Shown here in pieces: positions 32,174 to 41,728 of a stretch of DNA of 64,000 nt; position 1 is the first letter of the stretch, and each line of letters starts with the position of its first letter. Origin of the DNA: Tetrapisispora phaffii CBS 4417 (Eukaryota > Ascomycota > Saccharomycetes > Saccharomycetales > Saccharomycetaceae); NCBI RefSeq assembly GCF_000236905.1, contig NC_016520.1, positions 496,001-560,000 on the forward strand, read 5' to 3'. The notes under the pieces are model-generated. The model searched no databases, was not told the DNA's origin, and saw nothing but the letters and a program-made list of their open reading frames with translations. The position numbers and the translations under genes were made by a program.

Positions 32174-33766
32174 ATGGATGAAAAGAAACAAATGAGCAAC
32201 AACATATTGAATGATCATCAGAATGCTTCGGCTTCACAATTGTTGCCTCCTAATAAATTGAATGAGGGTCATAATGTATTTATGACAAATATGAATAGCA
32301 AGAGCATAGCAGGTTCACCAAAGAGACAAAGCTCCAATAACAATGTTGTTGGCATAAGCAATGTCGAGGTGTTGAATTTGAATAATGGTGTTGGAGGTGT
32401 TAGTAACAGTACAAAAGTTATTGAGAGCTTGCATGAGCAAATCGATGCGATGACAAGTGCAAATGTACAATTGACTCTACAATCTCAAAGTTTGTTAAGT
32501 AAGTTAGAAGCTTCGCAATTAAAGGAAATTAAATTACAAGAACAAATTACATCATTGAAAAATGAAAATGAAAACATAAATCAAATTTTAAATAGAAAGA
32601 CAAGAAAGTTGAAAGATTTAGAGACTGAATTTAATTCTTTATTTGAAGCACATAAAACTTTGAAATCAGAAAATACAGAATTGAATAATAATTTTGGTTC
32701 AATTAGTAAAAATGAGTCAATATTAAAACAAAAATTTGAAATGGTTGAAAATCAATACAAGACTGTTTGTGATTCTCATGAATATTATAAAGAAAAATAT
32801 GCATTGGAGATTAAAACTCTGACTACTGAATTAGAAGAAGCAAAGAAAAATCAAATCGAATTTTATGAAAATTATCAATATGAACACAAGAATTTATTGG
32901 ATTCTATTTTCAAATTCAATAATATGATTAAAAATTTAAATGACTCTAATAACGAGTTCAATAATTCACTGAATGAAAGATGCAATGATGCAATTGAGAA
33001 GTTAGATTTACCAAATTGGGTGACCTTATATACAGAGTCTAAAGCATTAGTTCAAACTTATGCACAAGAAATGAACTTAAACATTCCTGAAAAGTTCACC
33101 AGTTTAGTACGCGATGAAACTTTATTAGCGTTAGAGTCTGCTACTGATAAAAATACACATCATCATTCCAGTTCAATTAATAATACCATTGCTTCGTTCA
33201 ATAAAAGTCATGGTCCACTACATAATAATGAACATGGCAAAAATTCAAATAATCAAAACCAAATACAAGTAATAAAATTAAGAAACACAAGTGCTGGTTC
33301 AAATGGTGCCAATTCACCAACTTTAAATAATAAGAGAAGCAGCTTTTATGGAGGTACAAAAGCAATATTTTCGCCAACTAATTCTTCAATGCCTGGTACA
33401 TTACCTGGCGTGAAGAGATCTTCATCTATACGAAAATTAAGCAGCAGGCTCTCATCAATGAAGATAGACAACACCTCTATAAATACCAACAACAACAATT
33501 ACAATAGTAACAGCAATTACAACAATAATCACTCCAACCATTCTCATAAACGCGGAGGTTCAGTTTCATCATTTAATAATAACAATACGCCAAATTACCT
33601 ACACAATGCATCTCCAAGATTATCACAATCACATACTTTCTCAAATGATGGTAATTTTAAAGACAACTCAAATTTAAACAATAATAACAATAAGAATAAT
33701 AATTCTAGAGCACCTTCCACAGGTTCAAATTACAGAAAGAAAAGAAATAGTGTCATGTTCTCCTAG
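32174..33766 (+). CDS. SHE3: She3, adaptor linking She2-bound mRNA to myosin Myo4
   Basis: She3 couples mRNA cargo held by She2 (such as ASH1 mRNA) to the type V myosin Myo4 for transport into the bud. The product is 530 residues (S. cerevisiae 425). The coiled coil spans roughly residues 80-245 (heptads such as LEASQLKEIKLQEQITSLKN, then LNRKTRKLKDLETEF). After it come NWVTLYTESKALVQTYAQEMNL and a basic Ser-rich region, VKRSSSIRKLSSRLSSMK, that would bind She2 and RNA. The rest of the tail is Asn/Ser/His-rich and accounts for the extra length. Its position next to CCZ1 is that of YBR130C. OPY1, which follows SHE3 in S. cerevisiae, is missing here. Confidence 0.88.
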   Translation: MDEKKQMSNNILNDHQNASASQLLPPNKLNEGHNVFMTNMNSKSIAGSPKRQSSNNNVVGISNVEVLNLNNGVGGVSNSTKVIESLHEQIDAMTSANVQLTLQSQSLLSKLEASQLKEIKLQEQITSLKNENENINQILNRKTRKLKDLETEFNSLFEAHKTLKSENTELNNNFGSISKNESILKQKFEMVENQYKTVCDSHEYYKEKYALEIKTLTTELEEAKKNQIEFYENYQYEHKNLLDSIFKFNNMIKNLNDSNNEFNNSLNERCNDAIEKLDLPNWVTLYTESKALVQTYAQEMNLNIPEKFTSLVRDETLLALESATDKNTHHHSSSINNTIASFNKSHGPLHNNEHGKNSNNQNQIQVIKLRNTSAGSNGANSPTLNNKRSSFYGGTKAIFSPTNSSMPGTLPGVKRSSSIRKLSSRLSSMKIDNTSINTNNNNYNSNSNYNNNHSNHSHKRGGSVSSFNNNNTPNYLHNASPRLSQSHTFSNDGNFKDNSNLNNNNNKNNNSRAPSTGSNYRKKRNSVMFS

Positions 33767-34187
33767 AACTAAAAACTTGATAGATTAAATCTTACACACA
33801 TCTAGTTAGTTCTATACTCTAATATCTAATAATCATATAAGTTTAATCATTGTCTTTAAAACGAATTCATTTCAATTGTTATGTATATTTAATAATAGCA
33901 TTCAATTAAATACCGATTTTCAGTTTTTGAGGATTTATAGTAAACCCTTGATTACAAGAATGTAACAATTACAATTACAAATGCCAATAAATCAAAAGTT
34001 CAAGGTAATTTTTGACAGTCATGTTTTATTTAAATTACTATCAAATAAAAATGTCAATAACATTTCAATGTAATTATAGATAAATATTACCAATCATATT
34101 ATGATCTTGCCTCTTTATTAATACTACTAAAGTCTGTTCAATAGTAGAGCAGGGCAACGAGTAATATGCGACAAAGGAATTATTACG
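33767..34187. other. SHE3-ATG14 intergenic region
   Basis: About 420 bases of AT-rich DNA on the site of OPY1 in S. cerevisiae. There is no trace of a PH-domain reading frame and no other recognisable feature. It must contain the ATG14 promoter. Confidence 0.5.
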
Positions 34188-35270
34188 ATGGACACCATAT
34201 GTTTAATATGCAACAATAAAAAGGAAATGATGTACTGCTCACATTGTTTAAACACTTCACCTAACCTGTTTATGCCATTAAAGATGAAATTGTTGTTATT
34301 AAAAGAAGAGAATGAACTCCTGAAACAGAGAGTGGATAATATTTTAAACTATGCAATAGATAGACATCAAGATCAGAACATTGATGGTAATAATGATAAA
34401 ATATTCCAAACTAACACCGATATTGAGCAAAAAATCTTATCTCAGCAATTGGAAAAGATTGACATATTAAAAATGAAGATGAAGAATAATAGGATTAAAA
34501 TCAGAATAAAACAGATATCAGAAAGGATATACAATCGAGCAAAATTACTAAAGGAAAAAGAAACCAATTATTTAAAAAAGATACCCTCAAATGCAAAACA
34601 ATATTGCGATGATACTGAACTTGATTCAATTAAGTACAAACTATCCCATATACAGAAAGTATACAAGTTGACAAAAGATAATGAATGCCAGTCATTGATA
34701 AAGTGGTTCAACATTAAGAAGCGTGATGATTCATATGAAATCCAATACACAATATGTTTTTTACCTGTAGTGTCATTAAAGAATTTCCATAGATTGTCAG
34801 GGTACATATCGAAATTATCTATTGGCAAGACGTTCCAATTTCTGGTCATTTATTTAGAAATTTTAAAAATTCAGACAAAGTACGATATTGAAAGAATCTT
34901 GAATACTATAAAAAGCAATGATTACTCAAGTCTAGAAGACAATGATATTGCTGAGTGGATATCTGTATTAATAATGATAATATTTGAAATCGGAAGACGT
35001 AAAAATGTTCTGCCCATGGAATCGATGGATCTAGTATGGCTTATCGATCAATATGATATCGATGCACTGTTCTATAATGTTATCATGAATGAAAACAAAA
35101 TAATCGAATGTAGAACTCTAACCGATCAGATATGGACTTTTGAAAAGATTCTAAGTGTCGTTTCAGATACTCTACAGTTATCGATTAATTCAACTGCTTC
35201 TATAGAAAATGATCTCAGATATAGTGGAATCATAGAGGAAGATGAGGATGTCTGGTATATAGTTAAATAA
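34188..35270 (+). CDS. ATG14: Atg14, autophagy-specific subunit of PI3-kinase complex I
   Basis: Atg14 directs the Vps34-Vps15-Atg6 kinase to the pre-autophagosomal site. The product is 360 residues (S. cerevisiae 344). It begins with a paired-cysteine motif, C5-x2-C8 and C17-x2-C20 (CLICNNKKEMMYCSHC), then HCLNTSPNLF. The coiled coil follows at about 30-130 (LLLLKEENELLKQRVDNILN; IRIKQISERIYNRAKLLKEKE), which pairs with Atg6 and Vps38-type partners. The C-terminal half has conserved LPVVSLKNFHRLSG and MDLVWLIDQYDIDALFYN. The start is the first ATG and lies immediately before the cysteine motif. It is convergent with an unrecognised gene, whereas in S. cerevisiae VMA2 follows (YBR127C), so synteny breaks here. 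Confidence 0.92.
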   Translation: MDTICLICNNKKEMMYCSHCLNTSPNLFMPLKMKLLLLKEENELLKQRVDNILNYAIDRHQDQNIDGNNDKIFQTNTDIEQKILSQQLEKIDILKMKMKNNRIKIRIKQISERIYNRAKLLKEKETNYLKKIPSNAKQYCDDTELDSIKYKLSHIQKVYKLTKDNECQSLIKWFNIKKRDDSYEIQYTICFLPVVSLKNFHRLSGYISKLSIGKTFQFLVIYLEILKIQTKYDIERILNTIKSNDYSSLEDNDIAEWISVLIMIIFEIGRRKNVLPMESMDLVWLIDQYDIDALFYNVIMNENKIIECRTLTDQIWTFEKILSVVSDTLQLSINSTASIENDLRYSGIIEEDEDVWYIVK

Positions 35271-35392
35271 AAAACTAGCGTGCATATAATTAATAAATCA
35301 TACCATATTTTAAGGTTGCTTATAACAATAGTAAACTACTTATATGTATGTGTTGGAAAATAGGTCATTAGACGGATGCTTTTTTGGGAATA

Positions 35393-36715
35393 TTATTTCT
35401 TTGTTGGTTCATAAGTTTTGAGTCCATGTATATTTGATAAAATATTATTTTGGAGATTTAGGTTTTTAATAATATTTTTTTCTAAACTAGAATTTTGCAT
35501 TTTCTTAAAGTTATTCATGCTTGACATATCAGAGTTTAACATTAACAATTGATCAATATTTTTCTTGACATTTTTGTCAGGCAATTCTGTTTCAGTGACC
35601 AAGTGATTCAATTTATCAATTGTTGAAAAGTTCTTAAGTAGTCTTGGCATTTCTTTTTGTAGTATTGAGCTTTCACCCAGACGAGAAATTGGCGAAGATA
35701 ATGACACTTCCGTTATTTCTGATGACGACAGTCTTCTATGAGTTCTAAACTGTGAAGAATATTTTTCATGTTTACCATTTTCAAATAAACCATTTTCAAA
35801 ATGAGCAATATTTTCTGATAAAGAAGGTGTTAATGTGGACGGATCTGAATGAATTGAATTTGTTTCTATTGATAAACTTTCGACTCCAAAACTATCAGTG
35901 AATCTTTCTCTTTGCAAAATTAGTTGAATATCTAATAACAAGCAAGTAAAATTAGACATGTCATAGTATTCTTGAATTTGAATTAAAGATGGCACGTAAT
36001 AATTGTATTTATCATCCAAATCAATTTCTCCTCCTCTGGTGATACCATTATCAATATTTGTAATTTCTGCAGTAAGCTCCAAAAGAAAATCTTCAAAATA
36101 CTCTAAAAACGATTCAATTGTTCTCATAACACTATTCCCATAACCATCACGTTCATTAGATTCCAATATATATTTCTTTAATAATAACAACTCATTATTC
36201 ATAATTGTAGATTTTGTTTTAATAAATAATAAGGTGAAATAGAACTTCATTAAATTTAAATTCTTACATAAATATTTCCAGATTTCATACAGTAGCATTA
36301 CATTAGAATCATTCAAAAAAATCGATATATCTTTTAAGTTATCAGTTCTTTGTAAAATATATGTTTTTATCAGACTTAGTTTATCGAAAGAATTTTCCAA
36401 AGTATTTAGACAAGATGCAATTGTTGTGATACTGTGACACTTATCTTTACCTTTTATCAGCTCATTATTTTGTTCGATAATACTAAATACAGTATTGAAA
36501 TGACTTTCTTCTTTCTTATTCAAATCCAAATGTCTAAAATGAATCTTGTTTTTAAACTTCATCAAACTTGTTAATTGTAATTTCTTCAAGTAAGAAATCT
36601 TCTCGAGATACAAAATTACAACGTCAATATCCATCCTTAGTAATGCAAACAAACTCAATGTTATGCTCACCCAATTAATGTTTCTCTTTACTGACCAAGT
36701 ACGACAGGGAAACAT
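35393..36715 (-). CDS. Unrecognised 440-residue protein with hydrophobic N-terminal segment
   Basis: A 440-codon frame from the ATG at 36715 with normal composition, surely coding, but I do not recognise the family. Residues 14-42 (NWVSITLSLFALLRMDIDVVI) form a hydrophobic, possibly membrane-bound stretch after a basic start. Residues 45-290 are helical-looking and Leu/Ile/Lys-rich. The tail (290-440) is Ser-rich, with RTHRRLSSSEI as a possible kinase or 14-3-3-type site and a leucine-rich stretch at 370-420. There is no catalytic motif. It lies convergent to ATG14 and divergent to TAT2, at the joint between two synteny blocks. It could be a fast-evolving homolog of a known yeast protein that only a profile search would reveal. 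Confidence 0.8.
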   Translation of the reverse strand: MFPCRTWSVKRNINWVSITLSLFALLRMDIDVVILYLEKISYLKKLQLTSLMKFKNKIHFRHLDLNKKEESHFNTVFSIIEQNNELIKGKDKCHSITTIASCLNTLENSFDKLSLIKTYILQRTDNLKDISIFLNDSNVMLLYEIWKYLCKNLNLMKFYFTLLFIKTKSTIMNNELLLLKKYILESNERDGYGNSVMRTIESFLEYFEDFLLELTAEITNIDNGITRGGEIDLDDKYNYYVPSLIQIQEYYDMSNFTCLLLDIQLILQRERFTDSFGVESLSIETNSIHSDPSTLTPSLSENIAHFENGLFENGKHEKYSSQFRTHRRLSSSEITEVSLSSPISRLGESSILQKEMPRLLKNFSTIDKLNHLVTETELPDKNVKKNIDQLLMLNSDMSSMNNFKKMQNSSLEKNIIKNLNLQNNILSNIHGLKTYEPTKK

Positions 36716-37687
36716 CTATATGCGAAATTCTTACATATATAAACATATATCTAAACAAATATAAATAATAACAAGTCTTGTCGAAACTTACTGTATTGTT
36801 ATAACAACATAACTTTTCCGATGAGGGGTGGGGGGGCTTGAAAATTGACAACAAATCAAGAGCGATCCACGAGCAACAAATAAGATCCAGCAACTATGCC
36901 TCTTTTGCATCAATGTTGCTGCACACCGGAACAATCAACCTTTTATCGTAATGAAGTACTCGATCTAAACATTACGAAAGTTGTTTAACATCCAAATTAA
37001 AGACACCGATCTACATTCTCCATTGACATTACAGATCTGAACATCGGGGAGAAAACAACGTATATGTCTTTAACTTACTCACTTACATACTTGACAAACC
37101 CCACGCTAATAAACGGAAAAACAACATATCATTATCTACACTACAGTCAACTATTTTCTTAGAATCCAATTACTTCTATCAAGTTCACATACATGCAACA
37201 ACGACCTATACAAAAGTATCTCTTGCATCGTTTCATAAACAACGCCCAAGAGTAGGTAGTCATCTTGTTTTAAAAACATAAACTCTCTCTGTACATTCAA
37301 TTGAGTATAAAGTAAAAGTCTCGAATGGTTCGATTTAACCATTCATTCTGTTTCTCTTTAACATAAAAAACACATCCACCAGCCCAACTGTCTCTCTCTA
37401 TTAGTTTACTCATTTCATTACATTTATATTCCATCGACATCGTTCAATTTTTCACTTCGTAGTTTAATTCAGAATACCGGATGTTGCGATGATGCAAAAA
37501 TGTTTTTGAAATTTTAATGTAGAACAAGGACAGTCTAGAATTTCAATGATATGGATAGAAAAATGAGTCAGTATATATATATATATATGTATTTGTTTTA
37601 ATAGGCAGTCAGTATCGTCTATTAGAACACCTGGCGTAAGGGGGAAGTACTGGAAAATAAAGAAATAATAGATAACTATTCCTTACA
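36716..37687. other. Divergent region between the unknown gene and TAT2
   Basis: About 970 bases. A rare G tract, GGGGTGGGGGGG, lies at 36825-36836, preceded by A to give the stress-element core AGGGG. A TA microsatellite (about 37570-37590) precedes TAT2. The 63-codon and 72-codon minus ORFs in this region show no recognisable content. No RNA gene is seen. Confidence 0.5.
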
Positions 37688-39460
37688 ATGGATGCGTCTT
37701 CTTGGGAGTCCCATGACAATAATGGGGTTTCTGCTAAGTTATCAAAAAATGAATTTGTTACAACCATATTTAGTGATAATAAAAATATTGACGATAAATA
37801 TGAGCATGCTGAGTCTTTGACAGATTATACAAAAACAGAGAATAGAAATATTTTTCAAAGAGTTATTGATTCTTTTAAACCGCCTGCTAACGGTTCTTTC
37901 CACACAAGTAATTTGAAACGGTCATTGAAATCGAGACATCTGATCATGATTGCTATTGGGGGGTCCATTGGTACAGGTTTATTTATTGGTTCTGGTCAAG
38001 CTCTGGCGAATGGTGGCCCATTGGCATTGGTTTTGGGTTGGTCTATTGCTGGTTCTCAAATTGTCGGTACAATCCATGGTTTAGGTGAAATCACAGTTAG
38101 ATTTCCTGTCGTCGGCGCTTTTGCAAACTACCAAACAAGGTTTTTGGATCCAAGTTTAAGCTTTGTTATCTCTACCATTTATGTCCTACAATGGTTTTTT
38201 GTTCTACCGTTAGAAATTTTGTCATCAGCAATTACTGTCCAATATTGGAACGATACCATCGATCCTGTTGTATTTGTAGCGATATTTTACTGTGCCATCG
38301 TGTCTATCAATTTATTTGGGGTGAGAGGGTTTGGTGAAGCAGAGTTTGTTTTCTCAACTATTAAAGTAATCACTGTTACCGGTTTTATCATCCTATGTAT
38401 TATTTTAATCTGTGGTGGTGGCCCAACACATGAATTCATTGGTGCCAAGTATTGGCATGATCCGGGGTGCTTAGCAAATGGTTTCAGGGGATTTTTATCT
38501 GTTTTGATTACAGCCTCATATTCCTTAGGTGGTACAGAAATGACATGTTTAGCATCCGGTGAAACTGACCCTAAAGAATTACCCAGTGCTATTAAACAGG
38601 TCTTTTGGAGAATTTTATTTTTCTTCTTAGTATCATTAACATTAGTAGGATTTTTGGTTCCATACACAAATGAAAATTTATTGGGTGGTTCTTCAGTTGA
38701 TAACTCTCCATTTGTTATCGCCATTAAATTACATAACATCAAGGTGTTGCCTTCCATTGTTAATGCTGTCATTTTGATCAGTATTTTAAGTGTAGGTAAC
38801 TCCTGTATCTTTGCTTCTTCGAGAACCCTTTGCTCTATGGCTCATCAAGGTTTGATCCCATGGTGGTTTGGTTACATCGACCGTGCTGGTAGACCATTGA
38901 CTGGTATTGTCATTAACTCATTATTTGGATTGTTAGCTTTCTTAGTCAAGTCATCATCTGTTTCTGAGGTTTTCGATTGGTTAATGGCCATTGCTGGTCT
39001 AGCTACCTGTATTGTTTGGTTAAGCATTAATATTTGTCACATTAGATTCAGATTGGCCATGAAAGCACAAAATAAAACAATAGATGAATTGGAATTTGTA
39101 AGTGCGGTAGGTGTTTGGGGGTCTGTATATTCCGCAATTATCAATTCACTTATTTTAATCGTTCAATTTTATGTTTCATTATGGCCAATTGGTGGATGGA
39201 CAGATTCTAAGGATAGAGCTGGAAAGTTCTTCCAAAATTATCTATGTGCAATCGTCTCTCTTATATTTTTTATTTGTCATAAACTTTATTTTAGATATAA
39301 AACTAAAAAATGGTGGGAAATCATTCCATTAAAGGATATTGATTTGGATACAGGACGTAAGAATATTGATATCGATATTGTGAAAGAAGAGATCAAGGAA
39401 AGAAAACAATACTTGGCAACCAAGCCATGGTACATCAGATTAATGCATCACTGGTGTTAA
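37688..39460 (+). CDS. TAT2: High-affinity tryptophan/tyrosine permease Tat2
   Basis: Tat2 is a plasma-membrane, proton-coupled importer of tryptophan and tyrosine of the yeast amino acid permease family. The product is 590 residues (S. cerevisiae 592). The cytosolic N-terminal tail, ~85 residues, ends in NIFQRVIDSFKPP and GSFHTSNLKRSLKSRHLIMIA. TM1 carries GGSIGTGLFIGSGQAL. The family block GGTEMTCLASGETDPKELPS is at about 279-298, followed by QVFWRILFF. The C-terminus IDLDTGRKNIDIDIVKEEI and YIRLMHHWC is the GAP-type tail that controls endocytosis. Similarity to S. cerevisiae Tat2 is far closer than to Tat1 or Gap1. UBP6 and TOS7/DCV1 follow as in the merged YOL020W/YFR010W order. Confidence 0.95.
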   Translation: MDASSWESHDNNGVSAKLSKNEFVTTIFSDNKNIDDKYEHAESLTDYTKTENRNIFQRVIDSFKPPANGSFHTSNLKRSLKSRHLIMIAIGGSIGTGLFIGSGQALANGGPLALVLGWSIAGSQIVGTIHGLGEITVRFPVVGAFANYQTRFLDPSLSFVISTIYVLQWFFVLPLEILSSAITVQYWNDTIDPVVFVAIFYCAIVSINLFGVRGFGEAEFVFSTIKVITVTGFIILCIILICGGGPTHEFIGAKYWHDPGCLANGFRGFLSVLITASYSLGGTEMTCLASGETDPKELPSAIKQVFWRILFFFLVSLTLVGFLVPYTNENLLGGSSVDNSPFVIAIKLHNIKVLPSIVNAVILISILSVGNSCIFASSRTLCSMAHQGLIPWWFGYIDRAGRPLTGIVINSLFGLLAFLVKSSSVSEVFDWLMAIAGLATCIVWLSINICHIRFRLAMKAQNKTIDELEFVSAVGVWGSVYSAIINSLILIVQFYVSLWPIGGWTDSKDRAGKFFQNYLCAIVSLIFFICHKLYFRYKTKKWWEIIPLKDIDLDTGRKNIDIDIVKEEIKERKQYLATKPWYIRLMHHWC

Positions 39461-40075
39461 AAAATGATAAAAAAATAAAGGTAACAAAACCATTTCAGAA
39501 GTAACAAATTTTCTTTCTTAACGACATTAACAATTTTGCATAATAATAAACCGTCATTTACTTCATAAATCAAATGTTCACAATAATTACATTAAAGCCA
39601 TTTAATGAACTTTCCCAATATAGAATGTAGTATTAAATTAATTAATCAATATACACACAAATATATATATTCCAAAATTATATTCAAATAATTTAAATAG
39701 AATCAACTCATAGGATTGATGAGATTAAATGTAAAGTCATCTTGATTCATCTTATCGATACTTTATTGATGTAATTACTGTCTCTTAAATCTCTCATATC
39801 TAGTTAATGGATAGAATGCAGTCATTTGACACGAAAATATTCATCAGTATAATTTAAAGGAAAAGTACAGGCTATCTCATTACGAAGATTTAAATATTTG
39901 TCACACAGACTCACTACCTTATATTTTTGCCACTTGTATACTTTCTTTGTTAAGAGATAGTAGGTTATATAAAACAACCACTTTTGTTTATAAATAATAT
40001 TATAAGAATCTGTCTTTTAAAATTGCTTCGAGTTTCTGAACCAATCAAACATTGCAAGGTTCTTTCTTATACAAG
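39461..40075. other. TAT2-UBP6 intergenic region
   Basis: About 615 bases of AT-rich sequence between genes on the same strand. No ORF or RNA gene and no recognised transcription-factor site. It contains the UBP6 promoter. Confidence 0.5.
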
Positions 40076-41728
40076 ATGAGTTCCAATAAATTAAATTGTA
40101 TGTGTGCAAGTTTTTAAAAAGCGGTCAATCTCTAATTATGATATTAGACTAGTTCTTTTTTATTTTAATCATTGATAAGAGGATGAATTACTAACAATTT
40201 TAACTTTTGCTTTAAAATTCATATATCTTTAGTCAACATTAAACATTCTGGTAAACTATATCCTATCTTTATCAACAATGACACTACTCTTGGTGAACTA
40301 AAGACAGAAGTGGAAAAACTGACTATGGTTCCACACTCCCGTCAGAAGTACATGGTTAAAGGTAGCTTAACTGACGATACTATTAATAATTTATCGACTA
40401 TATTCAAACAAGGATCTACTGTTATGCTGTTGGGAACTCCAGATGCCGATCTGATTTCTAAACCAAAAAAACAAAGCAGTTTTATTGAAGATTTAGCTCC
40501 AGATCAACAAATGCAAAAACTAAATGATTTGCCAATTGGTTTCCAAAACATGGGTAATACTTGCTACATGAATTCCACTTTACAAGCATTGTTTCGTGTA
40601 GATGTGTTAAAAGATATGATTTTAAATTACAAAACTGAGGGTAACAACATCAGTCCTGAAGATGAATTACATCATAAGATTGTTATTGAATTAAAGAAGT
40701 GTTTTGAAACTTTAGATGGCAAAAAATTTAAAGCAGTCATGCCTGTTGTGTTATTAAGTGTCTTGAGAAAATGCTATCCTCAATTTGCTGAGCGTGATTC
40801 CCAAAGTGGATTTTATAAGCAACAAGATGCAGAAGAATTATTTACACAATTATTTCAAACTTTAAAAATTGTCTTTGGTGACAAATTTAATAATAACTTT
40901 GAAATTGAATTCAGGACAACAATCAAAGACACTGCTAACGAAAATGACGTTACTGTTAAGGAAAATGAAACGGATTCAAAATTGCAATGCCATATTAGCG
41001 GTATAACCAATTTCATGAAGAATGGATTATTAGAATCATTACATGAAACGATTGAAAAGAGATCTGATATAACTGGTGTGAACTCTACTTATTCTGTTGA
41101 TAAAGAAATTACCAAATTGCCAAAATATTTAACAGTTCAATATGTTAGATTTTTCTGGAAAAGATCTACCAACAAAAAATCTAAGATTTTACGTAAAGTT
41201 CAATTTCCATTTCAACTAGATGTTTCTGATTTATTAACACCAGAATATGCTCAAGAAAAGATCAAAGTTCGCGAAGAATTAAGAGTAGTTGAAAAAGACA
41301 AACTGAATGATGAAAGAGAAATTAAAAGATGTAAATTAAATGGTGATAGTTTATTCGATGATGCCGATACTAGCACAGAGGCAACTGCCATGACTCCAAA
41401 AGAGAAACAAGAAATGGAAACCGCATTAATAAAAAGCCGTAAAGAACATTGGTTAGAAGAATATAAGAAACGTTTCCCTAAAGATTTACAAGCAGGTGAG
41501 AATCCATCGTGTGTTTACGATTTAATAGGTATCATAACACATCAAGGTGCCAATAGTGAGAGTGGACATTATCAATCATTTATCAGAGATGAAAATGATG
41601 AAGATAAATGGTATAAGTTCAATGATGATAAAGTTAGTGAGTACGAAAAAGATAAAATCGAGCAATTGGCCGGTGGTGGTGAAAGTGACAGTGCTTTAAT
41701 TCTAATTTATAAAGGTATGGGTTTGTGA
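40076..41728 (+). CDS. UBP6: Proteasome-associated deubiquitinase Ubp6, split by one intron (join 40076-40097, 40233-41728)
   Basis: Ubp6 is the ubiquitin-specific protease that trims ubiquitin chains at the proteasome lid. The longest uninterrupted frame starts at a GTG at 40310 and lacks the N-terminal part of the ubiquitin-like domain. An exon of 22 bases at 40076-40097, followed by a 135-base intron (5' GTATGT, TACTAAC at 40189-40195, 3' TTTAG), restores it. The joined protein begins [20 protein letters not shown] and has 505 residues (S. cerevisiae 499). The catalytic cysteine in NMGNTCYMN becomes C118, exactly the S. cerevisiae number. The His box is [13 protein letters not shown] near residue 459, followed by [11 protein letters not shown]. 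The gene sits between TAT2 and a TOS7-like gene, the ancestral order. Confidence 0.93.
40098..40232 (+). other. Spliceosomal intron in UBP6
   Basis: The intron has a consensus GTATGT donor, a perfect TACTAAC branch point ending 37 bases before the acceptor, a T-rich stretch (CTTTAAAATTCATATATCTTT) and a TAG acceptor. It interrupts codon 8 (T/TC, Phe). Its 135-base length is typical of short yeast introns. Confidence 0.9.

Noticed and set aside
36675..36893. 72-codon minus ORF as an upstream exon of the unknown gene
   Set aside because: It is in a different frame and no donor/branch-point pair joins it to 35393-36715.
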